This document shows positions 1 to 8,681 of a stretch of 64,000 nt of DNA, piece after piece. Location of the stretch: positions 4,274,001-4,338,000 of the forward strand of contig CP091034.1 of NCBI GenBank assembly GCA_039725955.1. Direction: 5' to 3'. How positions within the stretch are numbered: the first letter of the stretch is position 1; each line of letters starts with the position of its first letter. A program made the position numbers and the translations under genes. Source of the DNA: Sinorhizobium sp. B11 (lineage in GTDB: Bacteria > Pseudomonadota > Alphaproteobacteria > Rhizobiales > Rhizobiaceae). The notes under the pieces were generated by a model, which was not told the origin of the DNA, did not search any database, and worked only from the letters and a program-made list of their open reading frames with translations.

Positions 1-282
1 GAAGCCGCCGCACAGGCCGCGTTCGGCCGTGCAGACGACGAGCAGGTGCACCTGGTCCTTGCCGGTGCCGGTCATCAGAACCGGGGCACCGTCCGCATCG
101 GTAACAGCCTTGGCAATATTCGCCAGGACCGCATTCATACGCTGCGAGTAAGGCCGGGCGGCCTCGGCCGCCTCCTGCGCACGCCGAAGCTTCGCCGCGG
201 CGACCATTTTCATCGCCTTGGTGATCTTCTGCGTCGCCTTGACGGAGGCGATCCGGTTTTTCAGATCCTTAAGTGAAGGCAT
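1..282 (-). CDS. atpG: ATP synthase gamma subunit, N-terminal part (cut by window edge)
   Basis: This is the central rotor-stalk subunit of F1Fo ATP synthase, coupling proton flow to ATP synthesis at the inner membrane. Only the first 94 codons are inside the window. The start MPSLKDLKNRIASV, followed by a helix with TQKITKAMKMVAAAKLRRAQ, is the classic gamma N-terminal coiled coil, and the fragment ends in the AERGLCGGF motif. It lies 27 bp downstream of atpA on the same strand, the standard alphaproteobacterial order atpH-atpA-atpG. The ATG at 282 matches the family start. The C-terminal half is missing only because of the window boundary. Confidence 0.97.
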   Translation of the reverse strand, partial: MPSLKDLKNRIASVKATQKITKAMKMVAAAKLRRAQEAAEAARPYSQRMNAVLANIAKAVTDADGAPVLMTGTGKDQVHLLVVCTAERGLCGGF

Positions 283-309
283 CCGTTATCCGTCCTAACC
301 TAGGGCCCG

Positions 310-1839
310 TTACTGGAAAGACTTGGCGAAGCTGTCGAGAGCAGCAGTGAGCTTGCCCTTCGTCGCGTCGCTGATAGCCTTTTCCGTGCGGATCGCATCG
401 AGGATGGCAGAGCCTTCCGAACGCAGATAGGACAACAGGCCCTGTTCGAACTTGCCGACCTGAGCGACCGGCAGCTTGTCGAGGTAACCGTTGACGCCCG
501 CGAAGATCACGGCGACCTGCTCTTCCGTCTTCAGCGGCGAGAACTGCGGCTGCTTCAGGAGTTCGGTCAGGCGTGCGCCGCGGTTCAGCAGACGCTGCGT
601 AGCAGCGTCAAGGTCCGAACCGAACTGGGCGAAGGCAGCCATTTCACGATACTGGGCGAGTTCACCCTTGATCGAGCCGGCAACCTGCTTCATGGCCTTG
701 ATCTGAGCCGAGGAACCGACGCGGGAAACCGACAGACCGACGTTAACGGCCGGGCGGATACCCTGATAGAACAGGTCGGTTTCAAGGAAGATCTGGCCGT
801 CGGTGATCGAGATCACATTGGTCGGAATGAAGGCCGAAACGTCGTTACCCTGCGTTTCGATGACAGGAAGAGCGGTCAGCGAGCCGGCGCCCTGGTCGTC
901 GTTCATCTTCGCAGCGCGCTCGAGCAGACGCGAGTGCAGGTAGAAAACGTCGCCCGGATAGGCTTCGCGGCCCGGCGGGCGGCGCAGCAGCAGCGACATC
1001 TGGCGGTAGGAAACGGCCTGCTTGGACAGGTCGTCGTAACCGATCAGCGCGTGCATGCCGTTGTCGCGGAAATATTCGCCCATGGCGCAGCCGGCAAACG
1101 GTGCCAGATATTGCATCGGAGCCGGATCGGAAGCCGTGGCGGCAACGATGATCGAATACTTCAGCGCACCGCGCTCTTCGAGCACCTTGACGAACTGCGC
1201 GACGGTCGAACGCTTCTGACCGATGGCGACGTAAACGCAGTAAAGCTTCTCACCTTCCGGACCGCTCTCGTGAATGGCCTTCTGGTTGAGGAAGGCATCG
1301 AGCAGGATCGCGGTCTTGCCGGTCTGGCGGTCGCCGATGACGAGTTCGCGCTGGCCGCGGCCAACCGGGATGAGGGCGTCGATGGCCTTGAGGCCGGTCG
1401 ACATCGGCTCATGAACCGACTTGCGCGGAATGATGCCCGGAGCCTTGATGTCGACGCGCGAACGGCGGGTCGCATTGATCGGGCCCTTGCCGTCGATCGG
1501 GTTGCCGAGAGCGTCGACAACACGGCCGAGCAGTTCCGGACCGACCGGAACGTCAACGATAGCGCCAGTGCGCTTGACGGTGTCGCCTTCCTTGATGTCG
1601 CGGTCGGCGCCGAAAATAACGACACCGACATTGTCGGATTCAAGGTTGAGCGCCATGCCGCGGATGCCGCCGGGGAACTCGACCATTTCACCAGCCTGAA
1701 CATTGTCCAGGCCGTAAACGCGAGCGATGCCGTCACCAACGGAGAGAACCTGACCGACTTCCGAGACTTCTGCCTCTTTGCCGAAGTTCTTGATCTGGTC
1801 TTTAAGAATTGCGGAAATTTCCGCAGCGCGGATATCCAT
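310..1839 (-). CDS. atpA: F1 ATP synthase alpha subunit
   Basis: This 509-residue protein has the length and full domain order of F1 alpha. The N-terminal beta barrel covers about residues 25-95. The nucleotide-binding domain carries the P-loop GDRQTGKTA near residue 170. The alpha/beta signature PAVNVGLSVSRVGS sits near residue 365, followed by a helical C-terminus. Alpha provides the non-catalytic nucleotide sites and the structural ring with beta. Its start codon shares one base with the atpH stop (TGATG), so the two are very likely translationally coupled. Nothing is unusual about it. Confidence 0.99.
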   Translation of the reverse strand: MDIRAAEISAILKDQIKNFGKEAEVSEVGQVLSVGDGIARVYGLDNVQAGEMVEFPGGIRGMALNLESDNVGVVIFGADRDIKEGDTVKRTGAIVDVPVGPELLGRVVDALGNPIDGKGPINATRRSRVDIKAPGIIPRKSVHEPMSTGLKAIDALIPVGRGQRELVIGDRQTGKTAILLDAFLNQKAIHESGPEGEKLYCVYVAIGQKRSTVAQFVKVLEERGALKYSIIVAATASDPAPMQYLAPFAGCAMGEYFRDNGMHALIGYDDLSKQAVSYRQMSLLLRRPPGREAYPGDVFYLHSRLLERAAKMNDDQGAGSLTALPVIETQGNDVSAFIPTNVISITDGQIFLETDLFYQGIRPAVNVGLSVSRVGSSAQIKAMKQVAGSIKGELAQYREMAAFAQFGSDLDAATQRLLNRGARLTELLKQPQFSPLKTEEQVAVIFAGVNGYLDKLPVAQVGKFEQGLLSYLRSEGSAILDAIRTEKAISDATKGKLTAALDSFAKSFQ

Positions 1840-2405
1840 CAGCCGACCTCTTTCAATGCAAGCTTAAGGGTAGAGAGTTTGGTACCAAGAGACGTGTCAA
1901 TCTGACGGGACCCGACCTTGACGATCAGACCACCAAGAATTGACGGATCAACCGTGACAGCAATCGCCACGTCTTTGCCGGTGACGCCCTTGAGCGCCGC
2001 CTTCAATTCATTTTCCTGCTCTGCCGAGAGAGCATGTGCCGAAGTGACTTCGGCAGAAATTTCGCCACGCTGGTTGGCAGCAATGATGCGGAAGGCCTTG
2101 ATCATGCCCGGCAGGGCAAACAGGCGGCGGTTACGCGCCACGACCTTCAGGAAATTGGCAAAGAAACCCGAGATGCCAGCTTTTTCGCTAAGAGCGACGA
2201 TCGCCTTGAGCTGATCTTCTGCGGAAAAGACCGGGCTCAGGACAAAGCGCTTCAGGTCTTCGCTTTCGTCCAGCATGGCCTGGAAACGGTCAAGATCGGC
2301 GGTAACGCTGTCGACTGCGCGTTCTTCGAGCGCCAGCTCGAAAAGCGACGAGGCATAGCGCTCGGCAACACCAGAAGTAAGCTGGGACGTGTCTGCCACG
2401 GGCAC
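1839..2405 (-). CDS. atpH: F1 ATP synthase delta subunit
   Basis: This 188-residue peripheral-stalk subunit links the F1 alpha ring to the Fo b subunits. The frame stays open far upstream, but the likely start is the GTG at 2405. It has an AGGGA ribosome-binding sequence a few bases upstream and gives the usual rhizobial N-terminus PVADTSQLTSGVAERYASSL. The C-terminal domain contains the delta signature around VDPSILGGLIVKVGSRQIDTS. It is the first gene of the atpHAG(DC) operon, so the promoter should lie in the roughly 250 bp upstream. The start is inferred from the RBS and family length. Confidence 0.96.
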   Translation of the reverse strand: MPVADTSQLTSGVAERYASSLFELALEERAVDSVTADLDRFQAMLDESEDLKRFVLSPVFSAEDQLKAIVALSEKAGISGFFANFLKVVARNRRLFALPGMIKAFRIIAANQRGEISAEVTSAHALSAEQENELKAALKGVTGKDVAIAVTVDPSILGGLIVKVGSRQIDTSLGTKLSTLKLALKEVG

Positions 2406-2492
2406 AAATTTCCCTGATTTCAATTCAAAATCCGACTTCCGACGGGCGCCGAGTCTATGATCTTGAATTCGTTTTGATTTCCCCCAGAAATC

Positions 2493-2510
2493 GCAAGAGA
2501 AGCCTCTTGC
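2493..2510 (-). other. Hairpin in the atp operon leader region
   Basis: A perfect 7-bp stem (GCAAGAG/CTCTTGC) with a 4-base loop lies about 90 bp upstream of the atpH GTG. The intergenic stretch 2406-2660 otherwise holds no gene that I can support and must contain the atp promoter. There is no T-tract, so I read it as a leader structure rather than a terminator. This is inferred from sequence symmetry alone. Confidence 0.4.
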
Positions 2511-2660
2511 TTCTTCCGAAATTCGGGGTCCGTCTAACATAGGATATCGGGACTCGCAACACGCGTAACGCCCGAATACGTGTTTCGCATGATTTTCTGT
2601 CAGCAAAATTACTGAAACGTCCTGAAGTGGCCCGCGAAACGCTATAATTTCGGCTTTGGA

Positions 2661-3050
2661 TTAGCCCTGCAGGAAGCCGAATACGTGTAGCAGCGACAAT
2701 GCGGCCACGGCCGCCTGCGCAACCAGAAGTAAATAGTTGAGGAGCGTGCTCCCCTTATCTGACAGGATGGAAATGATGCGCGCGAAAGCCGCCATCGCGA
2801 AGGCTGCTCCGAGCGCCAGATAGGTCCAGTCCTGCGCCAGCATGATCGCGGCAATGCCGAGGCCGAGATAGAGGCCGCCCATCGATCGCATTTCGCCGAA
2901 GCCCTCGCGCCGTTCGCCGCGCGGTGCGAGCCCGAAAGCCCGCATGGCAAGACCGGGCGCGAACATGATGACGAAGCCGGCAAGGGCGGTGAAGGCCGCT
3001 GCACCAAAGGCAAGCTGTTCGCTAAATTCCGTCGGGAAGTAGAATTCCAT
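2661..3050 (-). CDS. DUF4345-like integral membrane protein
   Basis: This is a 129-residue, very hydrophobic protein with about four predicted membrane helices, at roughly residues 13-35, 58-78, 80-98 and 104-126. The pattern (short N-terminus, MRAFGL after helix one, a GGLYLGLGIA segment) resembles the DUF4345 family of small four-helix membrane proteins of unknown function. The start ATG at 3050 follows a GGGGCG sequence. It stands alone between the atp promoter region and priA. I can state membrane location but no role. Confidence 0.75.
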   Translation of the reverse strand: MEFYFPTEFSEQLAFGAAAFTALAGFVIMFAPGLAMRAFGLAPRGERREGFGEMRSMGGLYLGLGIAAIMLAQDWTYLALGAAFAMAAFARIISILSDKGSTLLNYLLLVAQAAVAALSLLHVFGFLQG

Positions 3051-3128
3051 GCCGCGCCCCTAATCGCCAGTTGATTCGGCGTTTATGCCATGATCGACGG
3101 CATCCGGAAACGCTGAGACTGTAACGAT

Positions 3129-5345
3129 CTACAGGAAGCTCTGCGGATCGATGTCAAGCTGCACCTGAATCGAACCTCGCTCCTTCGGTGATTGCGACAA
3201 CATTGCCCGCAGATAGGCCTGCATGTCCGAGTTCCGGCGCCCATGGACCAGCAGCCGGAAACGATGGCGTCCGCGCACCAGCGCCAACGGCGCCTCTGCT
3301 GGGCCGAGAACGGAAATGCCCGCAACCTGCGGTGCGGCATTGCGCATGCCGCGCGCATGGTTTTCCGCATCGTGCCGCGTATCGGCTGAAACGATGATGG
3401 AGGCGAGCCTGCCGAAGGGCGGAAGGATTGCGCGCTCGCGCTCGCTGATCTCGCGTTCGTAAAAGGCTCGCGCGTCGCCGGAGACGATTGCCTGCATGAC
3501 CGGATGTTGCGGCTGATAGGTCTGAAGCAGCCCATGGCTCTTAAGGCCGGTTCGCCCGGCGCGTCCAGTGACCTGCGAAAGAAGCTGGAAAGTCCGCTCC
3601 GCAGCACGCGGATCGCCGTTGGCGAGGCCAAGATCCGAATCGACGATGCCAACCAGTGTCATCAGCGGAAAGTTATGGCCCTTTGCAACAAGCTGCGTGC
3701 CGATGACGATATCCGCCTCGCCCTTGGCGATGGCGTCGAGTTCCAGCCTCAGCCGTTTCACCCCGCCCATGATGTCTGAAGAGAGCACTATGGTGCGCGC
3801 ATCCGGAAAATGTCGTTCTACTTCTTCGGCGATACGTTCCACGCCCGGACCGCAGGCGACGAGATGGTCGAGCGTTCCGCATTCCGGGCAGGCTTCGGGT
3901 GTCGGTTGGGAATAACCGCACTGATGGCATTGGAGCTGCCGACGGAAGCGGTGCTCTACCAGCCAGCTCGAACATTGCGGGCATTGGAAACGATGGCCGC
4001 AGACACGGCAGAGCGTCAGCGGCGCATAACCGCGGCGATTGAGAAAGAGCAGCGCCTGCTCGCCCTTCTCCACCGTCTTGCCGATCGCCCGGATCAGAAC
4101 CGGCGACAGGAATCCGCCGCGCTCCGGCGCATGGCGCCGCATGTCTACAAGATGCAGGTCGGGCAGTGCGGCATCGCCGAAACGAGTCGGCAGATGGATC
4201 GTGCTGTAGCGTCCGCTCTGGCCGTTGACCTGGCTTTCGACCGACGGCGTCGCCGAAACGAGCACCAGTGGAAAATCGCCGATCCGCGCCCGCACGACCG
4301 CCATGTCTCGCGCATTGTAATAGACGCGGTCTTCCTGTTTGTAGGCAGGATCGTGCTCTTCATCGACGATGATGAGGCCGAGATCCTCGAAAGGCAGAAA
4401 CAGTGCCGAGCGCGCACCGGCCACGACCCGCACCTCGCCGGTCACCGCCTGCCGCCAGACCTTTTCACGCATACGCGGTGCAAGATCGGAATGCCACTCG
4501 GCCGGTTTCGCACCGAACCGATCCTGGAAGCGTTCGAGAAAACTGGCAGTGAGCGCGATTTCCGGCAGCAGGATCAGCACCTGTTTGCCCCGCCTCAGCG
4601 TCTCGGCAATCGCTTCGAAATAGACTTCCGTCTTTCCGGAACCCGTTACGCCATCGATCAGCGATACCGCAAATTCCCCCTTGCGCACTTCGTCCAGGAT
4701 TTCGTCGGCCGCCTCCTTCTGCGGCCCCTCGAGGCGGGAGCCGATAAAATCCGGATCGGGTGTGGCAACGACAGGTGGCGGCGGCAGGAAGATGGTCTCG
4801 AAAATGCCCTGCGCAATCAGCCCGTCAACGACGCTGGTGGAAACACCGGCAGCATGCGCAAGGCCGATGCGTGTCCAGGATAGCCCGTCCGCAGCGGTAT
4901 CGAGCACGCGGGCGCGCGCTGGCGTCATCCGCTCCGGCTCGCCGCCGACGAAGCGCAATCCTTCCACCATCGGCTCCGGCTCGAAGGCATTCGGCGCCCT
5001 CAGCGCCATGCGCGCAACAAGTCCCGGCGGCGAAAGCGTATAGGCGGCCACCCAGTCGATGAAATCCCGCATCTCCTTGTTGAGTGGCGGGCAGTCGAAG
5101 ACGTGCGTGATGGGTCTAAGCTTCTTGGGATCGACACCATCTTCGCCACCGTCCCAGACGACGCCGATCACCTGGCGCGGGCCAAGCGGCACCTGCACGA
5201 CCGAGCCGGGCTCAACCGCCATGCCTTCAGGCACCGAGTAGGAATAGGGCTTTGGCGCCGGCATCGGCACCAGTACCGGAACCGTGCGGTTCACGGGCGG
5301 GGCCTCGAAAAGCGCGCCAAAGAGATCGGACGAATCTGTGCTCAT
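3129..5345 (-). CDS. priA: Primosomal protein N' (replication restart helicase)
   Basis: PriA recognises stalled or repaired replication forks and reloads the replicative helicase. The protein has an N-terminal 3'-end-binding domain (PKPYSYSVPEG), helicase motif I GVTGSGKTEVYFEA, the DEEH Walker B box, and a zinc-binding module with paired CxxC motifs (CRVCGHRFQCPQC, CHQCGYS, CPECG). Helicase motif VI follows as QVTGRAGR. The first in-frame ATG (5366) is possible, but the ATG at 5345 gives MSTDSSDLFGALFE and avoids an arginine/tryptophan-rich extra leader. Neither has a strong RBS. It follows the AAA ATPase gene by 54 bp on the same strand. Length about 738 residues is normal. Confidence 0.97.
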   Translation of the reverse strand: MSTDSSDLFGALFEAPPVNRTVPVLVPMPAPKPYSYSVPEGMAVEPGSVVQVPLGPRQVIGVVWDGGEDGVDPKKLRPITHVFDCPPLNKEMRDFIDWVAAYTLSPPGLVARMALRAPNAFEPEPMVEGLRFVGGEPERMTPARARVLDTAADGLSWTRIGLAHAAGVSTSVVDGLIAQGIFETIFLPPPPVVATPDPDFIGSRLEGPQKEAADEILDEVRKGEFAVSLIDGVTGSGKTEVYFEAIAETLRRGKQVLILLPEIALTASFLERFQDRFGAKPAEWHSDLAPRMREKVWRQAVTGEVRVVAGARSALFLPFEDLGLIIVDEEHDPAYKQEDRVYYNARDMAVVRARIGDFPLVLVSATPSVESQVNGQSGRYSTIHLPTRFGDAALPDLHLVDMRRHAPERGGFLSPVLIRAIGKTVEKGEQALLFLNRRGYAPLTLCRVCGHRFQCPQCSSWLVEHRFRRQLQCHQCGYSQPTPEACPECGTLDHLVACGPGVERIAEEVERHFPDARTIVLSSDIMGGVKRLRLELDAIAKGEADIVIGTQLVAKGHNFPLMTLVGIVDSDLGLANGDPRAAERTFQLLSQVTGRAGRTGLKSHGLLQTYQPQHPVMQAIVSGDARAFYEREISERERAILPPFGRLASIIVSADTRHDAENHARGMRNAAPQVAGISVLGPAEAPLALVRGRHRFRLLVHGRRNSDMQAYLRAMLSQSPKERGSIQVQLDIDPQSFL

Positions 5346-5399
5346 CGCGGCAGACCATGCCCGCAACGGCGGAAAAATGGAACCCGCCGACGATGAGGC

Positions 5400-6545
5400 T
5401 TATTCGTCATCATCGTCGTCACCGGCAATCGCTCCCGTCAGCCGCATGCCTTCGATCCAGGTGGCGCCATTCTCACGGATAACCTTTCGCGGGCGAACGC
5501 CGCAGCGTTCGCGCACCGCCTCGGCCAGTTGCACCGAGTGGGTGACAATCCAGACCTGACTGCTTTTCGACGCCTCGGCGATCATATCGGCAAGCGGCAC
5601 CAGCATATCGGGATGCAGGCTCGCCTCCGGCTCATTCAGCGCGATGAGCGCCGGCAGACGATAAGAGAGCAATGCGGCCGCAAGACCAAGGAAGCGAATC
5701 TGGCCATCGGACAGCTCGCGCGGATGGAAGACGCGGTGCGGGAAATCCGGAAGCATCAACCCGAACTCGGCCGTCTCGCCCGGTTCCGACACGACAAGCC
5801 TCGCCCCACCGAGCGCAGATGCCAGGATACGGTCAAGCTCGACCGTATCCTGCCGGATATGTGCAAGCGTTGCAAAGACGGCGGCGAGATTGGATCCGTC
5901 CTCATCCAGAATCGGGCTGGTGACCGGGAGACAGGGGTGGCGAAGCGGAGACGCCCTGTCGGTACGAAAACCGTGGAAGAAGCGCCAGTTGTTGACAATG
6001 CGGCGGAAGGCAGCAACCTCGGGGAAATGGCCGGCATCCCCAAGGAGCGCGATCGCGGTTTCAGAGGTCAGGGCTTCGTCCGGATAATCCTGCATCCGTC
6101 CTGCAGCGTCGCGGACGGAGATGCCAGGACCGGCACGTCTCATCATCGTCACAGCGCGTCGACCGGTTTCGACGGACAGTTCTTCGGCTTTGATCTGCGG
6201 CTCCAGCGCGAATCCGGCCGCCGCCGGCGGACGCAGCCCTGCCTCGACATGATATCGGAATGTGACGGCGCGCTCCTCGTCGACGATCTCAACCTCGAGA
6301 CGGATTCGAGCAGGCCCATCGGACGTGCGGCGTGATCCTGACCAGAGGGCCGATAACATCCCGCCCTCTGCCGCTAGTTCGTAGCCCAACCGCCCGCGAA
6401 CCGCCGCCTGTACAAGCTGCAGCGCCCGATAGAGATTGGACTTGCCGGCGCCGTTTTCGCCGAGGAACAGCGTGGTATCCGCAAGATCCATGCGGATCGA
6501 GCGCAGCGACCGGTAATTCTTGGCAAACATGGAGCGAAGACGCAT
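5400..6545 (-). CDS. AAA family ATPase of the RecF/OLD-like type (COG4637-like)
   Basis: This 381-residue predicted ATPase has an SMC/RecF-style split head. Walker A GENGAGKSNL is near residue 30, the ABC-like signature LSDGQ near 278, Walker B LIALNEPEASLHP near 303, and a THS switch histidine near 336. It is short, with no long coiled coil or nuclease domain, which fits the stand-alone predicted ATPase group COG4637. The C-terminus ends in a run of five aspartates and a glutamate. The Walker B aspartate is replaced by asparagine (NEPE), which I believe is common in this group. It lies just upstream of priA and may share its transcript. Its substrate is unknown; a DNA-linked role is only inferred. 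Confidence 0.85.
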   Translation of the reverse strand: MRLRSMFAKNYRSLRSIRMDLADTTLFLGENGAGKSNLYRALQLVQAAVRGRLGYELAAEGGMLSALWSGSRRTSDGPARIRLEVEIVDEERAVTFRYHVEAGLRPPAAAGFALEPQIKAEELSVETGRRAVTMMRRAGPGISVRDAAGRMQDYPDEALTSETAIALLGDAGHFPEVAAFRRIVNNWRFFHGFRTDRASPLRHPCLPVTSPILDEDGSNLAAVFATLAHIRQDTVELDRILASALGGARLVVSEPGETAEFGLMLPDFPHRVFHPRELSDGQIRFLGLAAALLSYRLPALIALNEPEASLHPDMLVPLADMIAEASKSSQVWIVTHSVQLAEAVRERCGVRPRKVIRENGATWIEGMRLTGAIAGDDDDDE

Positions 6546-6570
6546 GTCTTCGCTTTATCGCAAAGCAACG

Positions 6571-7515
6571 CTAAAAAGAATGGGCGGCAACGGGCTCCGG
6601 CAACGGCTGAGCGGAGACGGGCACAAACTGCGCATTCCCATCAGCCGCCATATCGTAGACCGTGAGCTTTTCCAGCGCCTTCGTCACCTCGGTCAGGTCG
6701 CCCTCAAGCTGTTCGGCAGGAATGAGATTGCCGATGACGAAATCGAAGCGATCGCCCTTCTTGTTCAGAAGCTCGTGGAAGACAGTCATATCGCGCAACT
6801 CGGTCGACCATTTGGCAAACCAGTAGAACAGACCGGAATTGCGCGCCGTCACATGAACGGGAAGAATCGGCAGGCCGTATTTGCGGGCGAGACCGACAGC
6901 AGAGGTTTTCCACGGCCGCTCGTTCAGCCTTCCGTTCGCCCAGTAGGCGATGCGGCCGGAAGGAAACAGCACCGTCGCCTTGCCTTCCTTCACGGCATGG
7001 TTGGTCAGCTGCAGCGTCTCGCGCGTCTTGAGCTTGCTCTTGAATTCCTCGCGCCACTCGACCGGAATGATTATTTCCGCAAAGCGCGGATTGACGCGCA
7101 CCGCATCACGATTGGCAAAGAACATCATATCCGGCCGGCGCGTCTTCAGGAGATCGAAGACAGCCACGCCATCGGCAATACCGGTCGGATGGTTGCTGAC
7201 GAGGATGAAACCGCCGGACGCCGGAATGCGCTCGCCATTGGTGACATTGATGTCGAGCTTCAGCAGGTTGCTCATATATTCGAACGACTGAAAGCCCGGC
7301 ATATTGGCAACGTCACTGGCGAATTCGATCGCCCTGTTATAGCGCAGCAGCGTGTAGAGAAACGGCCGGAGGACCGGCCAGAGCGGATGCCGGACGATCT
7401 TCTGTCCACGCTCGGCAATCAGCGTATCGACGATATGGCCGGGTTTTCCGTGTGAGACCAGGGCGATCGCTTCCGCAAGCTGTCCGAAAGCCGTCATGGA
7501 GTCGCGCCGTGCCAT
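6571..7515 (-). CDS. Lysophospholipid acyltransferase-like protein (PlsC domain)
   Basis: This 314-residue protein contains the PlsC/AGPAT acyltransferase core. The catalytic HX4D-type box appears as NHPTGIADG near residue 110, and the glycerol-phosphate-binding region as ATVLFPSGRIAYW near 185. It probably transfers an acyl chain to a lysophospholipid or related lipid at the inner membrane. The NHPTG form of the box, with D spaced four after H, is typical of the hemolysin/OlsA-like branch, so an ornithine-lipid role cannot be excluded. The ATG at 7515 has an AGGAA RBS. It diverges from xerC, with a palindromic region between the two genes. Confidence 0.85.
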   Translation of the reverse strand: MARRDSMTAFGQLAEAIALVSHGKPGHIVDTLIAERGQKIVRHPLWPVLRPFLYTLLRYNRAIEFASDVANMPGFQSFEYMSNLLKLDINVTNGERIPASGGFILVSNHPTGIADGVAVFDLLKTRRPDMMFFANRDAVRVNPRFAEIIIPVEWREEFKSKLKTRETLQLTNHAVKEGKATVLFPSGRIAYWANGRLNERPWKTSAVGLARKYGLPILPVHVTARNSGLFYWFAKWSTELRDMTVFHELLNKKGDRFDFVIGNLIPAEQLEGDLTEVTKALEKLTVYDMAADGNAQFVPVSAQPLPEPVAAHSF

Positions 7516-7598
7516 AAAAATTCCTGTCTTATAGGAGCTGTAAGCTATCTCAGCGAATTATGATCGATACATGACAAGGGTTTGGCAAGCATTAGCAA

Positions 7599-7636
7599 TT
7601 CCATAACGCCACTGTTCCAGAATTGGCATTATGGAA
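7599..7636. repeat. Interrupted inverted repeat between the acyltransferase gene and xerC
   Basis: The arms TTCCATAA and TTATGGAA, extended by a GCC/GGC pair after one mismatch, enclose a 14-base centre. The element sits just upstream of the chosen xerC start and about 85 bp upstream of the divergent acyltransferase start. It could be an operator or the stem of a leader RNA. It has no T-tract and reads into a gene, so it is not an obvious terminator. Confidence 0.45.
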
Positions 7637-7658
7637 ATCAAATTCAAGAGCCCTGGCC

Positions 7659-8594
7659 ATGAATGAACTCCTGATCATCGCCGATCCGCACCTGATGACG
7701 GAACGCAGTGCCTGGCTCGAAAACCTGGCCCGCGAACGCCGTCTTTCCGGACATACGCTCGATGCTTACGAGCGCGACACGCGTCAGTTCCTGACCTTCA
7801 TGACCGGTCACCTCGGCGGCCCGACGACTCTGCGCGACGTCGAGGCGCTGCGCCCGGCAGACTTCCGCGCCTTTCTGGCCGCCCGCCGCAAGGAAGGTTC
7901 CGGTGCCCGTTCCGTGGCTCGCAATCTCGCCGGCATTCGCTCTTTCCTGCGTCACCTTGAAAAGAAGGGTCTCGTCAATGCAGCAGGGGCGAGCGCCGTG
8001 CGCTCACCGAAGCAACCGAAATCTCTCCCAAAGCCTCTGTCGGACAAACAGGCCATCACCGCGGTCAGCAATGAATCGCAGCTCCATGACGAGCCATGGA
8101 TTGCCGCGCGCGACGCCGCCGTCATGATGTTGCTTTACGGCTGCGGCCTGCGCATTTCTGAAGCGCTCGACCTGACGCCCGCCGATGTCAGGACCGGCAC
8201 CACCACGCTGCGCATTACCGGTAAAGGCAACAAAACGCGCCTCGTGCCGCTGCTGCCCGTCGTCTTGGAAACTGTCGCTAAATACCGGCAGCTCTGCCCC
8301 ATTCATCTTGACGAAGGCGAGCCGCTCTTTCGTGGTTCCCGCGGCGGCAAACTACAGCCAGCGATTATTCAGCGTGCCATGCAGAAGCTGCGCGGCGCCT
8401 TTGGCCTGCCCGAGACTGCCACCCCACATGCGCTGCGCCACTCCTTTGCCACACATCTGCTGGCCGGTGGCGGCGATCTGCGTACCATCCAGGAACTGCT
8501 CGGCCATGCCAGTCTCTCCACCACACAGGTCTATACCGGTGTCGATGCGTCAAGGCTCCTGGAGGTATATGATAGGGCGCATCCACGCGCATAA
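7659..8594 (+). CDS. xerC: XerC-type tyrosine recombinase
   Basis: This 311-residue site-specific recombinase has the N-terminal SAM-like core-binding domain (ERRLSGHTLDAYERDTRQF). The C-terminal catalytic domain carries all six key residues: R in GCGLRISE, K in TGKGNKTR, HxxR in HALRHSFATHLL, H in LLGHASLSTTQVYT, and the nucleophilic Y of that same motif. XerC acts with XerD at the dif site to resolve chromosome dimers. The alternative is an integrase, but no phage or integron context is present. I chose the ATG at 7659 (MNELLIIADP); an upstream TTG at 7623 would add 12 residues lacking family similarity. Confidence 0.93.
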   Translation: MNELLIIADPHLMTERSAWLENLARERRLSGHTLDAYERDTRQFLTFMTGHLGGPTTLRDVEALRPADFRAFLAARRKEGSGARSVARNLAGIRSFLRHLEKKGLVNAAGASAVRSPKQPKSLPKPLSDKQAITAVSNESQLHDEPWIAARDAAVMMLLYGCGLRISEALDLTPADVRTGTTTLRITGKGNKTRLVPLLPVVLETVAKYRQLCPIHLDEGEPLFRGSRGGKLQPAIIQRAMQKLRGAFGLPETATPHALRHSFATHLLAGGGDLRTIQELLGHASLSTTQVYTGVDASRLLEVYDRAHPRA

Positions 8595-8681
8595 GCCTTC
8601 GTTAACGCTGTCTCTTAAAGGAATATGCGCAAGCCCGGCGTAGAGCATGAGGCTTGAAGCACATGTGACCGGATTACCATC

